From Gallaecimonas sp045291545 (GTDB lineage: Bacteria; Pseudomonadota; Gammaproteobacteria; Enterobacterales; Gallaecimonadaceae): a stretch of DNA of 64,000 nt. The stretch covers positions 372,001 to 436,000 of the forward strand of contig NZ_CP149514.1 of assembly GCF_045291545.1 (NCBI RefSeq), in the 5' to 3' direction. Made by a program: the position numbers and the translations under genes. The notes beneath the pieces were generated by a model that had not been told where the DNA came from, searched no databases, and saw only the letters and a list, made by a program, of their open reading frames with translations. This document shows positions 42,554 to 50,447 of this stretch, one piece after another (within the stretch, counting starts at the first letter, position 1; each line of letters begins with the position of its first letter).

Positions 42554-45500
42554 AGATCCTCAGCTTGCGCCTGAAAAACCTGAACTCACTGAAAGGCGAA
42601 TGGAAAATCGACTTTCGCCAGTCGCCGTTTGCCGACAGTAGCCTGTTTGCCATTGTTGGTGCCACCGGCGCTGGCAAGACCACCTTGCTTGATGCCATCT
42701 GCCTGGCGCTCTATCACCAGACACCGCGCATGAGCAAAGTGTCTCAGTCCAGTAATGAGTTGATGACCCACCACACCAGTGAGGCCCTGGCGGAAGTGGA
42801 GTTTGAGGTTAAAGGCCAGGGATACCGGGCGTTTTGGCAACAGCGTCGGGCTCGTGACAAGGCTGATGGCAAACTGCAGCCGCCCCAGGCCGAACTGGCT
42901 CGCCTTGATGGCACCATTTTGAGCAGCAAGCTCAATGAAAAAGTGGAGCTGACAGAACAGCTGACCGGCCTCGACTTTAACCGTTTCACCATGTCCATGT
43001 TGCTGGCCCAGGGTGGCTTTGCGGCCTTTTTGAATGCCGATGCCAGTGCCCGCGCCGAGTTGCTTGAAGAACTGACCGGCACCGAAATTTACGGGCAAAT
43101 ATCCCAACAGGTATTTGAAGACACCCGCTCATTAGAGGCAGAGGTGAAAACCCTGGAAGCGCAGTTACAACAGGTGCAACTGCTGGATGAGGAGCAACAC
43201 CAGCAATTGACCGAGGAACTGACAACACTGCAAAGCCAGGAGGGGCAATTACAGCAGCAACACCAGGCGCTGAGTAAACAATATGACTGGCGCCGCCAGC
43301 TCAATACGGCGCTGGCTACCTTAGCTGCCGCAGAGCAACAACAGCAGCAGGCCGAGCAAGCCTTTAATGCTGCCGAAAAGCAGCGGCAGCAACTGGCCAA
43401 AGCCCGTCCGGCCATACAATTACAGCCGCTGTTGCAGCAGTGGCAGCAGGCCAATGAGCAGTTGCAGGCGCAACAGCAACGTTGCCAGCAGCTGCGCATA
43501 AAACAACAGCAACTGGCCGAACAACGCCAGCATCTGGCGCTACAGGGTGAGGCCGCGGCCCGTTACCAACTGACCGAGCAGCAACAGCAGTTGCACCAGC
43601 AACGCCAGCAACTGGCCGAAGTAGCAGATTACCTTGCTACTCACCAGCAGGATCAAGCGCTGGCCGAGCAGTTAGGGCGCTGGGAAGCGCAGCAGCAGAA
43701 CCTGGCTGAACTGCAACAACGCCAGCAGCAACTTCAGCAACAACAAGACGCGCAATCGGCGGCGTTGGTGCAGCAACGCCATGACGAGGCAGAAGCTGCT
43801 GCCACACTGGCACGCAGTGAGCAGCAACTGGCGGTGCTGCAGCACACCCTGGAGCCGCAGGAACAGCAATTACAGACATTGGGTGACAGCACCGAACTGC
43901 GCCAGCTATGGCAGCAGTACAGTCGCCAGGTGGCAGAACTGGAGCCGCTGGCCGAGCAAGCCATGCAGCAGCGTCAGCGGCAAAGTGCCCTGACAAAGAC
44001 ACAAGCGCAGTGTCAGCAACAACAGCAACAACAACAACACCAGTATCAAACGCTCCGGCAGCAGTTTAAAGCCGTGCGCGAGCAGCTCCAGGATAAGGAA
44101 AAACTGCTGGAGCAGGAACGGTTGATTGGCCAGTTATCGGCTTACCGGCACCAACTGCAGCCCGGTCAGCCCTGCCCGCTGTGCGGGGCCAGCGAACACC
44201 CGGCGGTGGCTGATTATGCCACTTTGGATGTCAGCGCCACGGAACAAACCGTGACACAGCTGCGGGCGCAGTTGCAAGAGATTGAACAAAAAGGCAATCA
44301 ATGCCGACTGGAACTGGAAAGCCTGGAACGACATGAGCAACAGCTAACCCAAGAGCTGCAACTGGTGACGCAGTGGCTCAGCCAGGCTGAATCGCGCTTA
44401 GCCGATGACGCTCTGGCCAGCGCCCGTCAGCAACAGCAGCAGTTGGCCACGCAGTTGGAACAGCACAGCCAATTACAGCAGCAGTTGGCGCAAAGCCGGC
44501 AGCAGTACGATCAGGCCCGCCAGCAACGTGATGCGCAAGCTTATGCCTGCCAGCAGCATGGCGAAAAAATTGCGCTCTTACAGCAACAGCTAAAAGACCG
44601 GGTGGCTGAGCTACAACAGCTCAGTGAACAGTATCAGCAGCGCCAACAAGCCTTGCAGGCAAGCATGCACCAACAAGGCGCTGGTGATCGCGATCTGGCA
44701 GCGTTGCGTCAAGCGGTGACTGATTACCAGCACCACCAGCAACAACAGCAGCAATTGGCGCTGGCGCTGCAACAACACCAGCAACAACACCAGCAACTCA
44801 GTAGTCAGCTGCAAAGCTGGCAACAGCGGCTGGGTGATGTCGCCCCGGCCACGCCGGCTGCTGCTGACTTGTTAGCGCTTGAACCGCGTTACCAGCAGTG
44901 TCAGCAGCACAACGCCGAAGTGGCGGGGGAATTGCGTTCTGCTGAAGAGGCCGTCGAACAGCAACAGCAGCGCAGTGATTCGGCGTTGGCGCAATGGCAG
45001 CAGGCGCTCAAGGCCAGCCCCTTTGCCGATCAGGCCAGTTTTCAGGCGGCGCTACTCAGTGGCGATGAACTGGCGCGTCTGGAACGTCAACAGCAACAGC
45101 TACATGAAGCGCAACTGGCAGCGCGTAGCCGGCTGGATGCTGCCCGTGAACAACAACAAGCGCTGGCTGCACAAGCGCTCTCGGAGCAGGACGAAAGCAC
45201 CCTTAAAACAGCACTGGACGAGCTTGCACCTGCCTTACGAGCCTTGGCCAGCCGTGAAGGGGAGTTGCGGGCGGTACTGCGCCGCGATGGTGAGGCGCGT
45301 GCTTCACAACAGCAACTATTGGCCAAACTGGCCGAACAGCGCCAGGCGCTGGATTTGCAACAGCATCTCAATAGCCTCATTGGCTCACGCAGCGGTGATA
45401 ATTTTCGCCGTTTTGCTCAGGGCCTGACCCTCGAGCATCTGGTGTATCTGGCGAATCAGCAGTTGGCCAGACTGCACGGCCGCTACCAACTGGTACGCGA

Positions 45501-45885
45501 CACAAACAGCGAGCTGGGCTTGCAGGTGTTGGATACCTGGCAGGCCGATGCCAGCCGTGACACCCGCACCCTCTCCGGCGGGGAGAGTTTTCTGGTGAGC
45601 CTGGCGCTGGCGCTGGCGCTCTCGGATCTGGTCAGTAAAAAAACGGCCATTGATTCGCTCTTTCTGGACGAAGGATTCGGTACCTTGGATGCCGACACTC
45701 TGGAAGTCGCACTGGATGCGCTGGATAACCTGAACGCCAGTGGCAAGATGATCGGCGTGATCAGCCATGTGGACGCGCTGAAGGAACGGATCCCGGTGCA
45801 AATCAGGGTGCATAAAAGTGCCGGTATGGGCTATTCACGGCTCGACAGCCAGTTTGCGGTCAATGTTGCGCCTGCTCAGCCGTGA
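42550..45885 (+). CDS. sbcC: Exonuclease ATPase subunit SbcC
   Basis: Rad50-type SMC-like ATPase that partners SbcD. It has 1111 residues: Walker A GATGAGKT (37-44) in the N-terminal head, a long coiled coil, the zinc hook CPLC (Cys542 and Cys545) at its tip, a returning coil, then signature LSGGES and Walker B LFLDEGFGTLDADT in the C-terminal head. The two coiled-coil arms are exceptionally rich in glutamine, encoded by CAG and CAA runs over about 43150-45360, which is unusual in degree even for this family. Confidence 0.96.
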   Translation: MKILSLRLKNLNSLKGEWKIDFRQSPFADSSLFAIVGATGAGKTTLLDAICLALYHQTPRMSKVSQSSNELMTHHTSEALAEVEFEVKGQGYRAFWQQRRARDKADGKLQPPQAELARLDGTILSSKLNEKVELTEQLTGLDFNRFTMSMLLAQGGFAAFLNADASARAELLEELTGTEIYGQISQQVFEDTRSLEAEVKTLEAQLQQVQLLDEEQHQQLTEELTTLQSQEGQLQQQHQALSKQYDWRRQLNTALATLAAAEQQQQQAEQAFNAAEKQRQQLAKARPAIQLQPLLQQWQQANEQLQAQQQRCQQLRIKQQQLAEQRQHLALQGEAAARYQLTEQQQQLHQQRQQLAEVADYLATHQQDQALAEQLGRWEAQQQNLAELQQRQQQLQQQQDAQSAALVQQRHDEAEAAATLARSEQQLAVLQHTLEPQEQQLQTLGDSTELRQLWQQYSRQVAELEPLAEQAMQQRQRQSALTKTQAQCQQQQQQQQHQYQTLRQQFKAVREQLQDKEKLLEQERLIGQLSAYRHQLQPGQPCPLCGASEHPAVADYATLDVSATEQTVTQLRAQLQEIEQKGNQCRLELESLERHEQQLTQELQLVTQWLSQAESRLADDALASARQQQQQLATQLEQHSQLQQQLAQSRQQYDQARQQRDAQAYACQQHGEKIALLQQQLKDRVAELQQLSEQYQQRQQALQASMHQQGAGDRDLAALRQAVTDYQHHQQQQQQLALALQQHQQQHQQLSSQLQSWQQRLGDVAPATPAAADLLALEPRYQQCQQHNAEVAGELRSAEEAVEQQQQRSDSALAQWQQALKASPFADQASFQAALLSGDELARLERQQQQLHEAQLAARSRLDAAREQQQALAAQALSEQDESTLKTALDELAPALRALASREGELRAVLRRDGEARASQQQLLAKLAEQRQALDLQQHLNSLIGSRSGDNFRRFAQGLTLEHLVYLANQQLARLHGRYQLVRDTNSELGLQVLDTWQADASRDTRTLSGGESFLVSLALALALSDLVSKKTAIDSLFLDEGFGTLDADTLEVALDALDNLNASGKMIGVISHVDALKERIPVQIRVHKSAGMGYSRLDSQFAVNVAPAQP

Positions 45886-46033
45886 GGCGGGCAGTGCCTT
45901 ATTCACCACAGTAGTGATCCAAATGCGCAACTAGGGCCTAGGTTTCAACACAACATAAACCGCGCCAGTATCTGGCGTGATCTTTACCTGAAGGCCGGGT
46001 ACAACGGTCATCCGGTTTTAACAAGGAGATCTC

Positions 46034-46534
46034 ATGGCTACTGTTACGTTGCAAGGTAACCCCGTTGAAGTCAGCGGCGAGTTACCTGCCAAGGGTGCCA
46101 GCGCGCCAGCCTTTACGTTGGTTGCTGGCGACCTGAGCGACAAGTCCCTAGGTGATTTTGCCGGTAAACGTAAAATCCTGAACATTTTCCCCAGCATTGA
46201 TACTGCAACCTGTGCCATGTCAGTGCGTAAATTTAATGAACAGGCGGCCGCGCTCAATAACACTGTGGTGCTGTGTATCAGTGCCGATTTACCCTTTGCT
46301 CAGGCGCGCTTTTGTGGCGCTGAAGGCATTGACGGGGTGACCAATCTGTCATTGATGCGGGGCCGTGACTTTCTCAGTGATTACGGTGTAGCCATTGCGG
46401 ACGGGCCCTTGGCCGGGCTGGCGGCTCGGGCAGTGGTGGTACTGGATGAAAATAACCAGGTACTGCACAGTGAGTTGGTCGGTGAAATTGCCAATGAACC
46501 GGACTATGACGCGGCGTTAGCCGCCCTGAAATAA
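46034..46534 (+). CDS. tpx: Thiol peroxidase (atypical 2-Cys peroxiredoxin)
   Basis: Reduces H2O2 and organic peroxides using thioredoxin. It has 166 residues. Peroxidatic Cys60 lies in PSIDTATCAMSVRKFN and resolving Cys94 in AQARFCGAEG; GVAIADGPLAGLAARAVVVLD is the Tpx signature. The start has AAGGAGATCTC upstream. It is monocistronic, with a terminator after it. Upstream, CGCCAG-TAT-CTGGCG (45963-45977) is a short inverted repeat of unknown meaning. Confidence 0.97.
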   Translation: MATVTLQGNPVEVSGELPAKGASAPAFTLVAGDLSDKSLGDFAGKRKILNIFPSIDTATCAMSVRKFNEQAAALNNTVVLCISADLPFAQARFCGAEGIDGVTNLSLMRGRDFLSDYGVAIADGPLAGLAARAVVVLDENNQVLHSELVGEIANEPDYDAALAALK

Positions 46535-46535
46535 G

Positions 46536-46563
46536 AAAAAGGCGCCCGTAGGCGCCTTTTTTT
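46536..46563. terminator. Bidirectional terminator after tpx
   Basis: AAAAAGGCGCC pairs with GGCGCCTTTTT around CGTA and the T-run continues. It lies between tpx (+) and the convergent small acidic protein gene (-), whose stop codon overlaps the T-tract. Confidence 0.9.
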
Positions 46564-46726
46564 ATGCGGTCACGTTGATGTTGTGACCTAAGGAGCCAGT
46601 CGGCTTGGGAGCGTCGTCACGATCGCCGTCCCCATCCGGTTTGGTGCCTTCAATCGGCCCTTCTGATGCCTGGGTTTTTACAGGCGCAGTGTGAGCCATA
46701 TGCAAGGATGCTGCGGATACATTCAT
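46562..46726 (-). CDS. Small acidic protein with DGD motif, unknown function
   Basis: A 54-residue protein beginning MNVSAASLHMAHTAP and ending NINVTA, with the acidic stretch DGDGDRDDAPK at its centre. A perfect AAAGGAGACGGAAT precedes the ATG at 46726, which is strong evidence that it is translated. No signal peptide or membrane segment is seen. Short proteins with an N-terminal MNVSxxS, a D-rich DGDxDD core and a C-terminal NTxA/NVTA ending occur in several gammaproteobacteria as far as I recall, with no known role. The D-rich core could bind Ca2+ (inference). Confidence 0.72.
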   Translation of the reverse strand: MNVSAASLHMAHTAPVKTQASEGPIEGTKPDGDGDRDDAPKPTGSLGHNINVTA

Positions 46727-46896
46727 ATTCCGTCTCCTTTGTAAGTGGCCCATTCAGTATGGCCAAGCGTTTCTTAACACCAACTTACGTCATCAAGGCA
46801 TTTGCAAAATGATAGGAGCAAAGACGTTCTGGTTGGCGAATCTAAGTGACCATAATATAGCCAATTCACTTTTCAGTAGTCGAGCCAGATTGGCAG

Positions 46897-47799
46897 ATGA
46901 AACGTTACGGTAGCTTCCAGCCCCCCGGCGTCATGCAGTGGCTGGCCATTGTGCTGACGGCGCTGTTGCTGACGGTGGAGGTAGCGGCACATCTGCTTTG
47001 GTTGCCGCCGGTCAATCATAGTTTCACGGTCGGCTCACTGGCAGAATGTATTGAGCTATTGTTGATCCTCGCTATCTGGCTGGCATTGCAACTGATGCGG
47101 GTGCCGCAACGCATTTACCTGTTGTTGAGCTTTGGTTTCGGACTTTGGTTGGTCAGCGGCGTCGCTGACGTACTGGATGAAATCGTCCAGCAACCTATCT
47201 GGGTGTCCATTTACATAGAAGATATGCCGCGCCTGCTTGGGCTAATGTTGGCGGGGTGGGGCGTTTATGCGCTGCTGCGCAACAGTTTCGAGGAACGTGA
47301 TGCCTACCAGCAACAAGCTGTGCAGGATGAGCTGACCGGGCTCGGCAATCGTCGCTATTTTTTAGAGCTCGCGCAGCGTCGCCGAACCCGAGGCGTGGCG
47401 ATACTGCTGCTTGATGTTGACCACTTCAAGCAGATCAACGACCAGTACGGCCATGATGCCGGCGATGAAATTTTACGCCGGCTGGGGTTGCTACTGCAGT
47501 TCTTTTGTACCGGCAGCAATGTGCCAGCCCGTCTTGGTGGGGAAGAGTTTGTTGTGCTTAGCAATCGTAACGAACCAGACAAGGTTCGGCGCTTTGCAGA
47601 GCAGCTACGGCTGGCGGTGGCAGACATGCCAACCGCACCGCTCCCCAACATCACCATCAGCATCGGTGTCGTGATAGGCGAAGGCTGTGAAGGTATTTCG
47701 CAATTACTGAAACAAGCTGATCTGGCGCTCTACCAAGCGAAAACCAATGGCCGCAATCAGGTAGTTATGGCTACGTCTGAGGAGCCTCTTCTGCGCTGA
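46897..47799 (+). CDS. Membrane diguanylate cyclase (GGEEF), no I-site
   Basis: A 300-residue protein with about four N-terminal helices (residues 15-35, 45-67, 72-95 and 110-126), then a GGDEF domain (from about 141) with DELTGLGNRRYF, LLDVDHFKQINDQYGHDAGD and active-site GGEEF at 214-218. An RxxD inhibitory site is absent: the residues before GGEEF are TGSNVPARL. It should make cyclic di-GMP without product inhibition through that site. The input domain is unrecognised. Its 3' end overlaps the convergent cyclase gene by 29 bp. Confidence 0.9.
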   Translation: MKRYGSFQPPGVMQWLAIVLTALLLTVEVAAHLLWLPPVNHSFTVGSLAECIELLLILAIWLALQLMRVPQRIYLLLSFGFGLWLVSGVADVLDEIVQQPIWVSIYIEDMPRLLGLMLAGWGVYALLRNSFEERDAYQQQAVQDELTGLGNRRYFLELAQRRRTRGVAILLLDVDHFKQINDQYGHDAGDEILRRLGLLLQFFCTGSNVPARLGGEEFVVLSNRNEPDKVRRFAEQLRLAVADMPTAPLPNITISIGVVIGEGCEGISQLLKQADLALYQAKTNGRNQVVMATSEEPLLR

Positions 47800-48781
47800 C
47801 GATACGGTTACGGCCTTGTTCTTTGGCCTGGTACAAGCGCTGGTCGGCGCAGCGGTATAAGGTGGTAAAATCCTCGCCGTCGTCCGGCCAGCAAGCCATA
47901 CCCATGCTGATGGTGTAGCGGATAGCATGCTCGGCCCAATGGCTGGGGCTGTCAGCAATGCGGCGCTGCAGACCTTCGGCAATGGAAACGGCATCGGTGC
48001 TGCTGGCTCCTGGCAGCAGCGCGCAAAATTCCTCACCACCAATACGAAACAGCCAGTCATTGCGCCGAGTGCTGTGGCGCAGCAGGGATGCGCAGTCTTT
48101 TAGCACCTGATCGCCACCGTCATGGCCGTATTGATCGTTAATACCTTTGAAATGATCCAAGTCCACCAGCAGCAGGATCATTTGCGAGTTACTGAGCTTG
48201 GCTTTATCGAAGGCATCTTCGAGGTGTAAGCGATTGAGCAGGCCGGTCAGTGGATCCCGGGCCGCGGCTTCTTGCAGCCCTTCAAAGACCTGCTGACGTT
48301 TGCCTTCATAAACATACGCCATAGCCCAGATCACCAGCACTGCCAGGCCGGTATTGGCCAGCGCTACCATGTTGATATGTGGAGCCAGTGACAGCATAAA
48401 CAGGCCCAGCACGACAAATACCGCTGTCATTATGAAGCCGTAAAACATGCCCAGCAGCAGGTAAGACATCAGTGGGATCAGCGTCATCCAGATGAACAGG
48501 CCGGAATCCATGGGTGCGGTGGCAACGGCCACCATCACCACCGAGAAATTCAGCAACAGATATATAAAAGAGATCGGCATCAGGTGCCGGGTTTCTTTGA
48601 TGAGTCTGAATAACACCACGCTGACCAGCGCCAACACTATCTCAATGCTGGCTATCGGGTAGTGCTGACGGAACAGGTTAGTGCCAGCAAACAGTGTGTT
48701 GCTGACAATAGTGAACATTAAAAAGGCGCGCAGTACTGCACGCCGATGCAGTTGTTTATCAGTCCAGAGGGAGGATTCCAT
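47771..48781 (-). CDS. Membrane diguanylate cyclase (GGEEF) with I-site
   Basis: A 336-residue protein with six hydrophobic segments between residues 18 and 158, then a GGDEF domain: DPLTGLLNRLHLEDAF, LVDLDHFKGINDQYGHDGGD, inhibitory site R239-R-N-D242 and active-site GGEEF at 248-252. Layout is that of a MASE-type sensor plus cyclase, but the exact sensor family is not clear. A GTG two codons upstream (48787) is an alternative start with AAGGAAA. It runs into the preceding cyclase gene. Confidence 0.9.
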   Translation of the reverse strand: MESSLWTDKQLHRRAVLRAFLMFTIVSNTLFAGTNLFRQHYPIASIEIVLALVSVVLFRLIKETRHLMPISFIYLLLNFSVVMVAVATAPMDSGLFIWMTLIPLMSYLLLGMFYGFIMTAVFVVLGLFMLSLAPHINMVALANTGLAVLVIWAMAYVYEGKRQQVFEGLQEAAARDPLTGLLNRLHLEDAFDKAKLSNSQMILLLVDLDHFKGINDQYGHDGGDQVLKDCASLLRHSTRRNDWLFRIGGEEFCALLPGASSTDAVSIAEGLQRRIADSPSHWAEHAIRYTISMGMACWPDDGEDFTTLYRCADQRLYQAKEQGRNRIVSAEEAPQT

Positions 48782-48913
48782 GCGCACCGTTTCCTTGGGC
48801 TGTGCCGGTTCGTGGCCGGCGCATTGTTATGTGTCAATTTTCTAGAATACTCTAAAGTACTGTAGCAGCGATATGCTAACGCTACCTCTGGATGACGGTG
48901 AGGTAAGACATCG

Positions 48914-49378
48914 ATGGAAGTTGTGGCCCTGGTATTGGCAATGAGCTTGCCCCCTAAGTTAGTCGCCCCCCTTGTACTTGATGGCATTAACGCCCGGGTT
49001 GAGACCCGTCACGTGCCCTTTCAAGGCTATACCATTCAGTACCAACACCGGCTTTGGCGTATCGACTTTGGTTCGGTTTGCGCCAATATGGACAAAGACA
49101 GCAGCCAGTACCGGCGCTGTCGTCAGGCGGCCAAGATGCTGTTTCAGCAGTTGTGCGCCGATATCAGTAACAGCAATTACAAAAGCATGTATTGCCAGGC
49201 GGCGCGTTTTTATCGTCCCTTTATTACATCTTCTGATCCGGCGAAAACGGATCCTCGACTGATGGCATTAAAGCGCCGCTGCGGCGATCTACGGATCCAG
49301 GCACTAGAAGATAAAAGCAAGGTGGCCGAGCGGGATCGCGTCTGCGCTGAGTATGAAGGTTTGCTGGGTGATAAATAA
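48914..49378 (+). CDS. Six-cysteine secreted protein of unknown family, copy A
   Basis: A 154-residue protein with a short hydrophobic N-terminus (MEVVALVLAMSLPPKLVAP) that may be a weak signal peptide. Six cysteines occur in VCANM, RRCRQ, LCADI, YCQAA, RRCGDL and VCAEY, and suggest three disulfides in the periplasm. The conserved core includes VPFQGYTIQY, RIDFGSVC, DLRIQALEDKSKVAERDRVC. I do not recognise the family. It precedes the solute-binding/c-di-GMP cassette; a degraded paralogue follows that cassette. Confidence 0.75.
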   Translation: MEVVALVLAMSLPPKLVAPLVLDGINARVETRHVPFQGYTIQYQHRLWRIDFGSVCANMDKDSSQYRRCRQAAKMLFQQLCADISNSNYKSMYCQAARFYRPFITSSDPAKTDPRLMALKRRCGDLRIQALEDKSKVAERDRVCAEYEGLLGDK

Positions 49379-49484
49379 TCACCGTGGCGCTGGTTTAACC
49401 AATTGCTTGTGTTATCGTTTTTCTAAGACATAGAGGTCTATGAGTCCGCAGCAGGCTGTCGCGGTGTAACCACGGGAGTGGGTT

Positions 49485-50447
49485 ATGCGTTCTGTTTCCC
49501 GGCGTACTTTTCTGGCTGGATTGGCGTTAACGCCAGTACTGTTGAGCGGCTGCCTGTCTTCCCGGCCACTCTATTTAGCGACCCATGGCTGGATTGGCTA
49601 TGAGCCGTTGTTTCTGGCGCGCCAGCATGGCTGGTTGGCCAGCAGTGCCGCGCAACTGGTTGAAACACCGTCGGCTACCGATTCACTGCACCTGCTTGGT
49701 AATGGTGTGGTGCAGGCGGCCACCTTGACGCTTGATGAAGTACTGCGCGCCCGCTCTTTGGGGATGGATCTGCGTATTCCGCTGATCTTTGACATTTCTG
49801 CTGGTGCTGATGGTGTGTTGTCTCGTCAGCCGATGCCCTTGTCGGCACTCAAAGGCAAACGCATCGGTGTTGAGCAGTCGGCAGTCGGGGCATTGATGTT
49901 GGCAGAATTGCTGAGTAAAGCCGGGCTGACAGCCCACGACGTTACCCCCATCCATCTGGGTTTTGATGAGCACCTGCGTGCCTGGCGGCAACGCCAGGTC
50001 GATGTATTAATCACCTTCGAACCGACCCTGACCCAACTTGAAAAAGAAGGTGCAGTACTGCTGTTTGATTCGCAGCAGATGCCGGACACCATCATTGATG
50101 TATTGGCGGTCAATGCCTCGGCAATAGATCCTCAGCAGCAACACTTGCGCCACAGTGTGACGGCGATTTTGCGGGCTATTGATGACATGAAGCAGAACCG
50201 CCAGGACGCGCTTTATCACATGAGTGAGCGCCTCCATAAGCCGGCAGCGGTATTGGAGCAGAGTTTGCAAGGGCTGCAACTGACCGGCCTGCATCAAAAC
50301 CGCCGGATGCTCGCCGGAACCATGCCACTGCTGGAGCGCCAGGCTAAAAAAGTAGCCACTATCCTGGCTGCGGAGGGTCTGTTGCCTGCATTGTCACCGG
50401 CCCTATGGCAGCACCTGGCCAGCGCGGAGTTTTTACCCAGCTCATGA
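49485..50447 (+). CDS. Tat-type lipoprotein, orphan ABC solute-binding protein
   Basis: A 320-residue protein of the NMT1/SsuA-like periplasmic binding fold. The N-terminus has SRRTFL, a twin-arginine motif, and the lipobox LLSGC with Cys23, so it is likely a Tat-exported lipoprotein. The mature part opens LYLATHGWIGYEPLFLARQHGWL, typical of taurine/nitrate/thiamine-precursor binding proteins, with GKRIGVEQSAVGALMLAELL in the middle. No permease or ATPase gene is near. The stop overlaps the start of the GGDEF-EAL gene (ATGA), suggesting that it works as a ligand-binding partner for that protein. The ligand is unknown. Confidence 0.88.
   Translation: MRSVSRRTFLAGLALTPVLLSGCLSSRPLYLATHGWIGYEPLFLARQHGWLASSAAQLVETPSATDSLHLLGNGVVQAATLTLDEVLRARSLGMDLRIPLIFDISAGADGVLSRQPMPLSALKGKRIGVEQSAVGALMLAELLSKAGLTAHDVTPIHLGFDEHLRAWRQRQVDVLITFEPTLTQLEKEGAVLLFDSQQMPDTIIDVLAVNASAIDPQQQHLRHSVTAILRAIDDMKQNRQDALYHMSERLHKPAAVLEQSLQGLQLTGLHQNRRMLAGTMPLLERQAKKVATILAAEGLLPALSPALWQHLASAEFLPSS

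Noticed and set aside
43150..45360. CAG/CAA repeats in sbcC as a CRISPR-like or satellite array
   Set aside because: There is no fixed repeat unit or spacer structure, and the frame encodes a coiled coil flanked by intact ATPase halves and a zinc hook.
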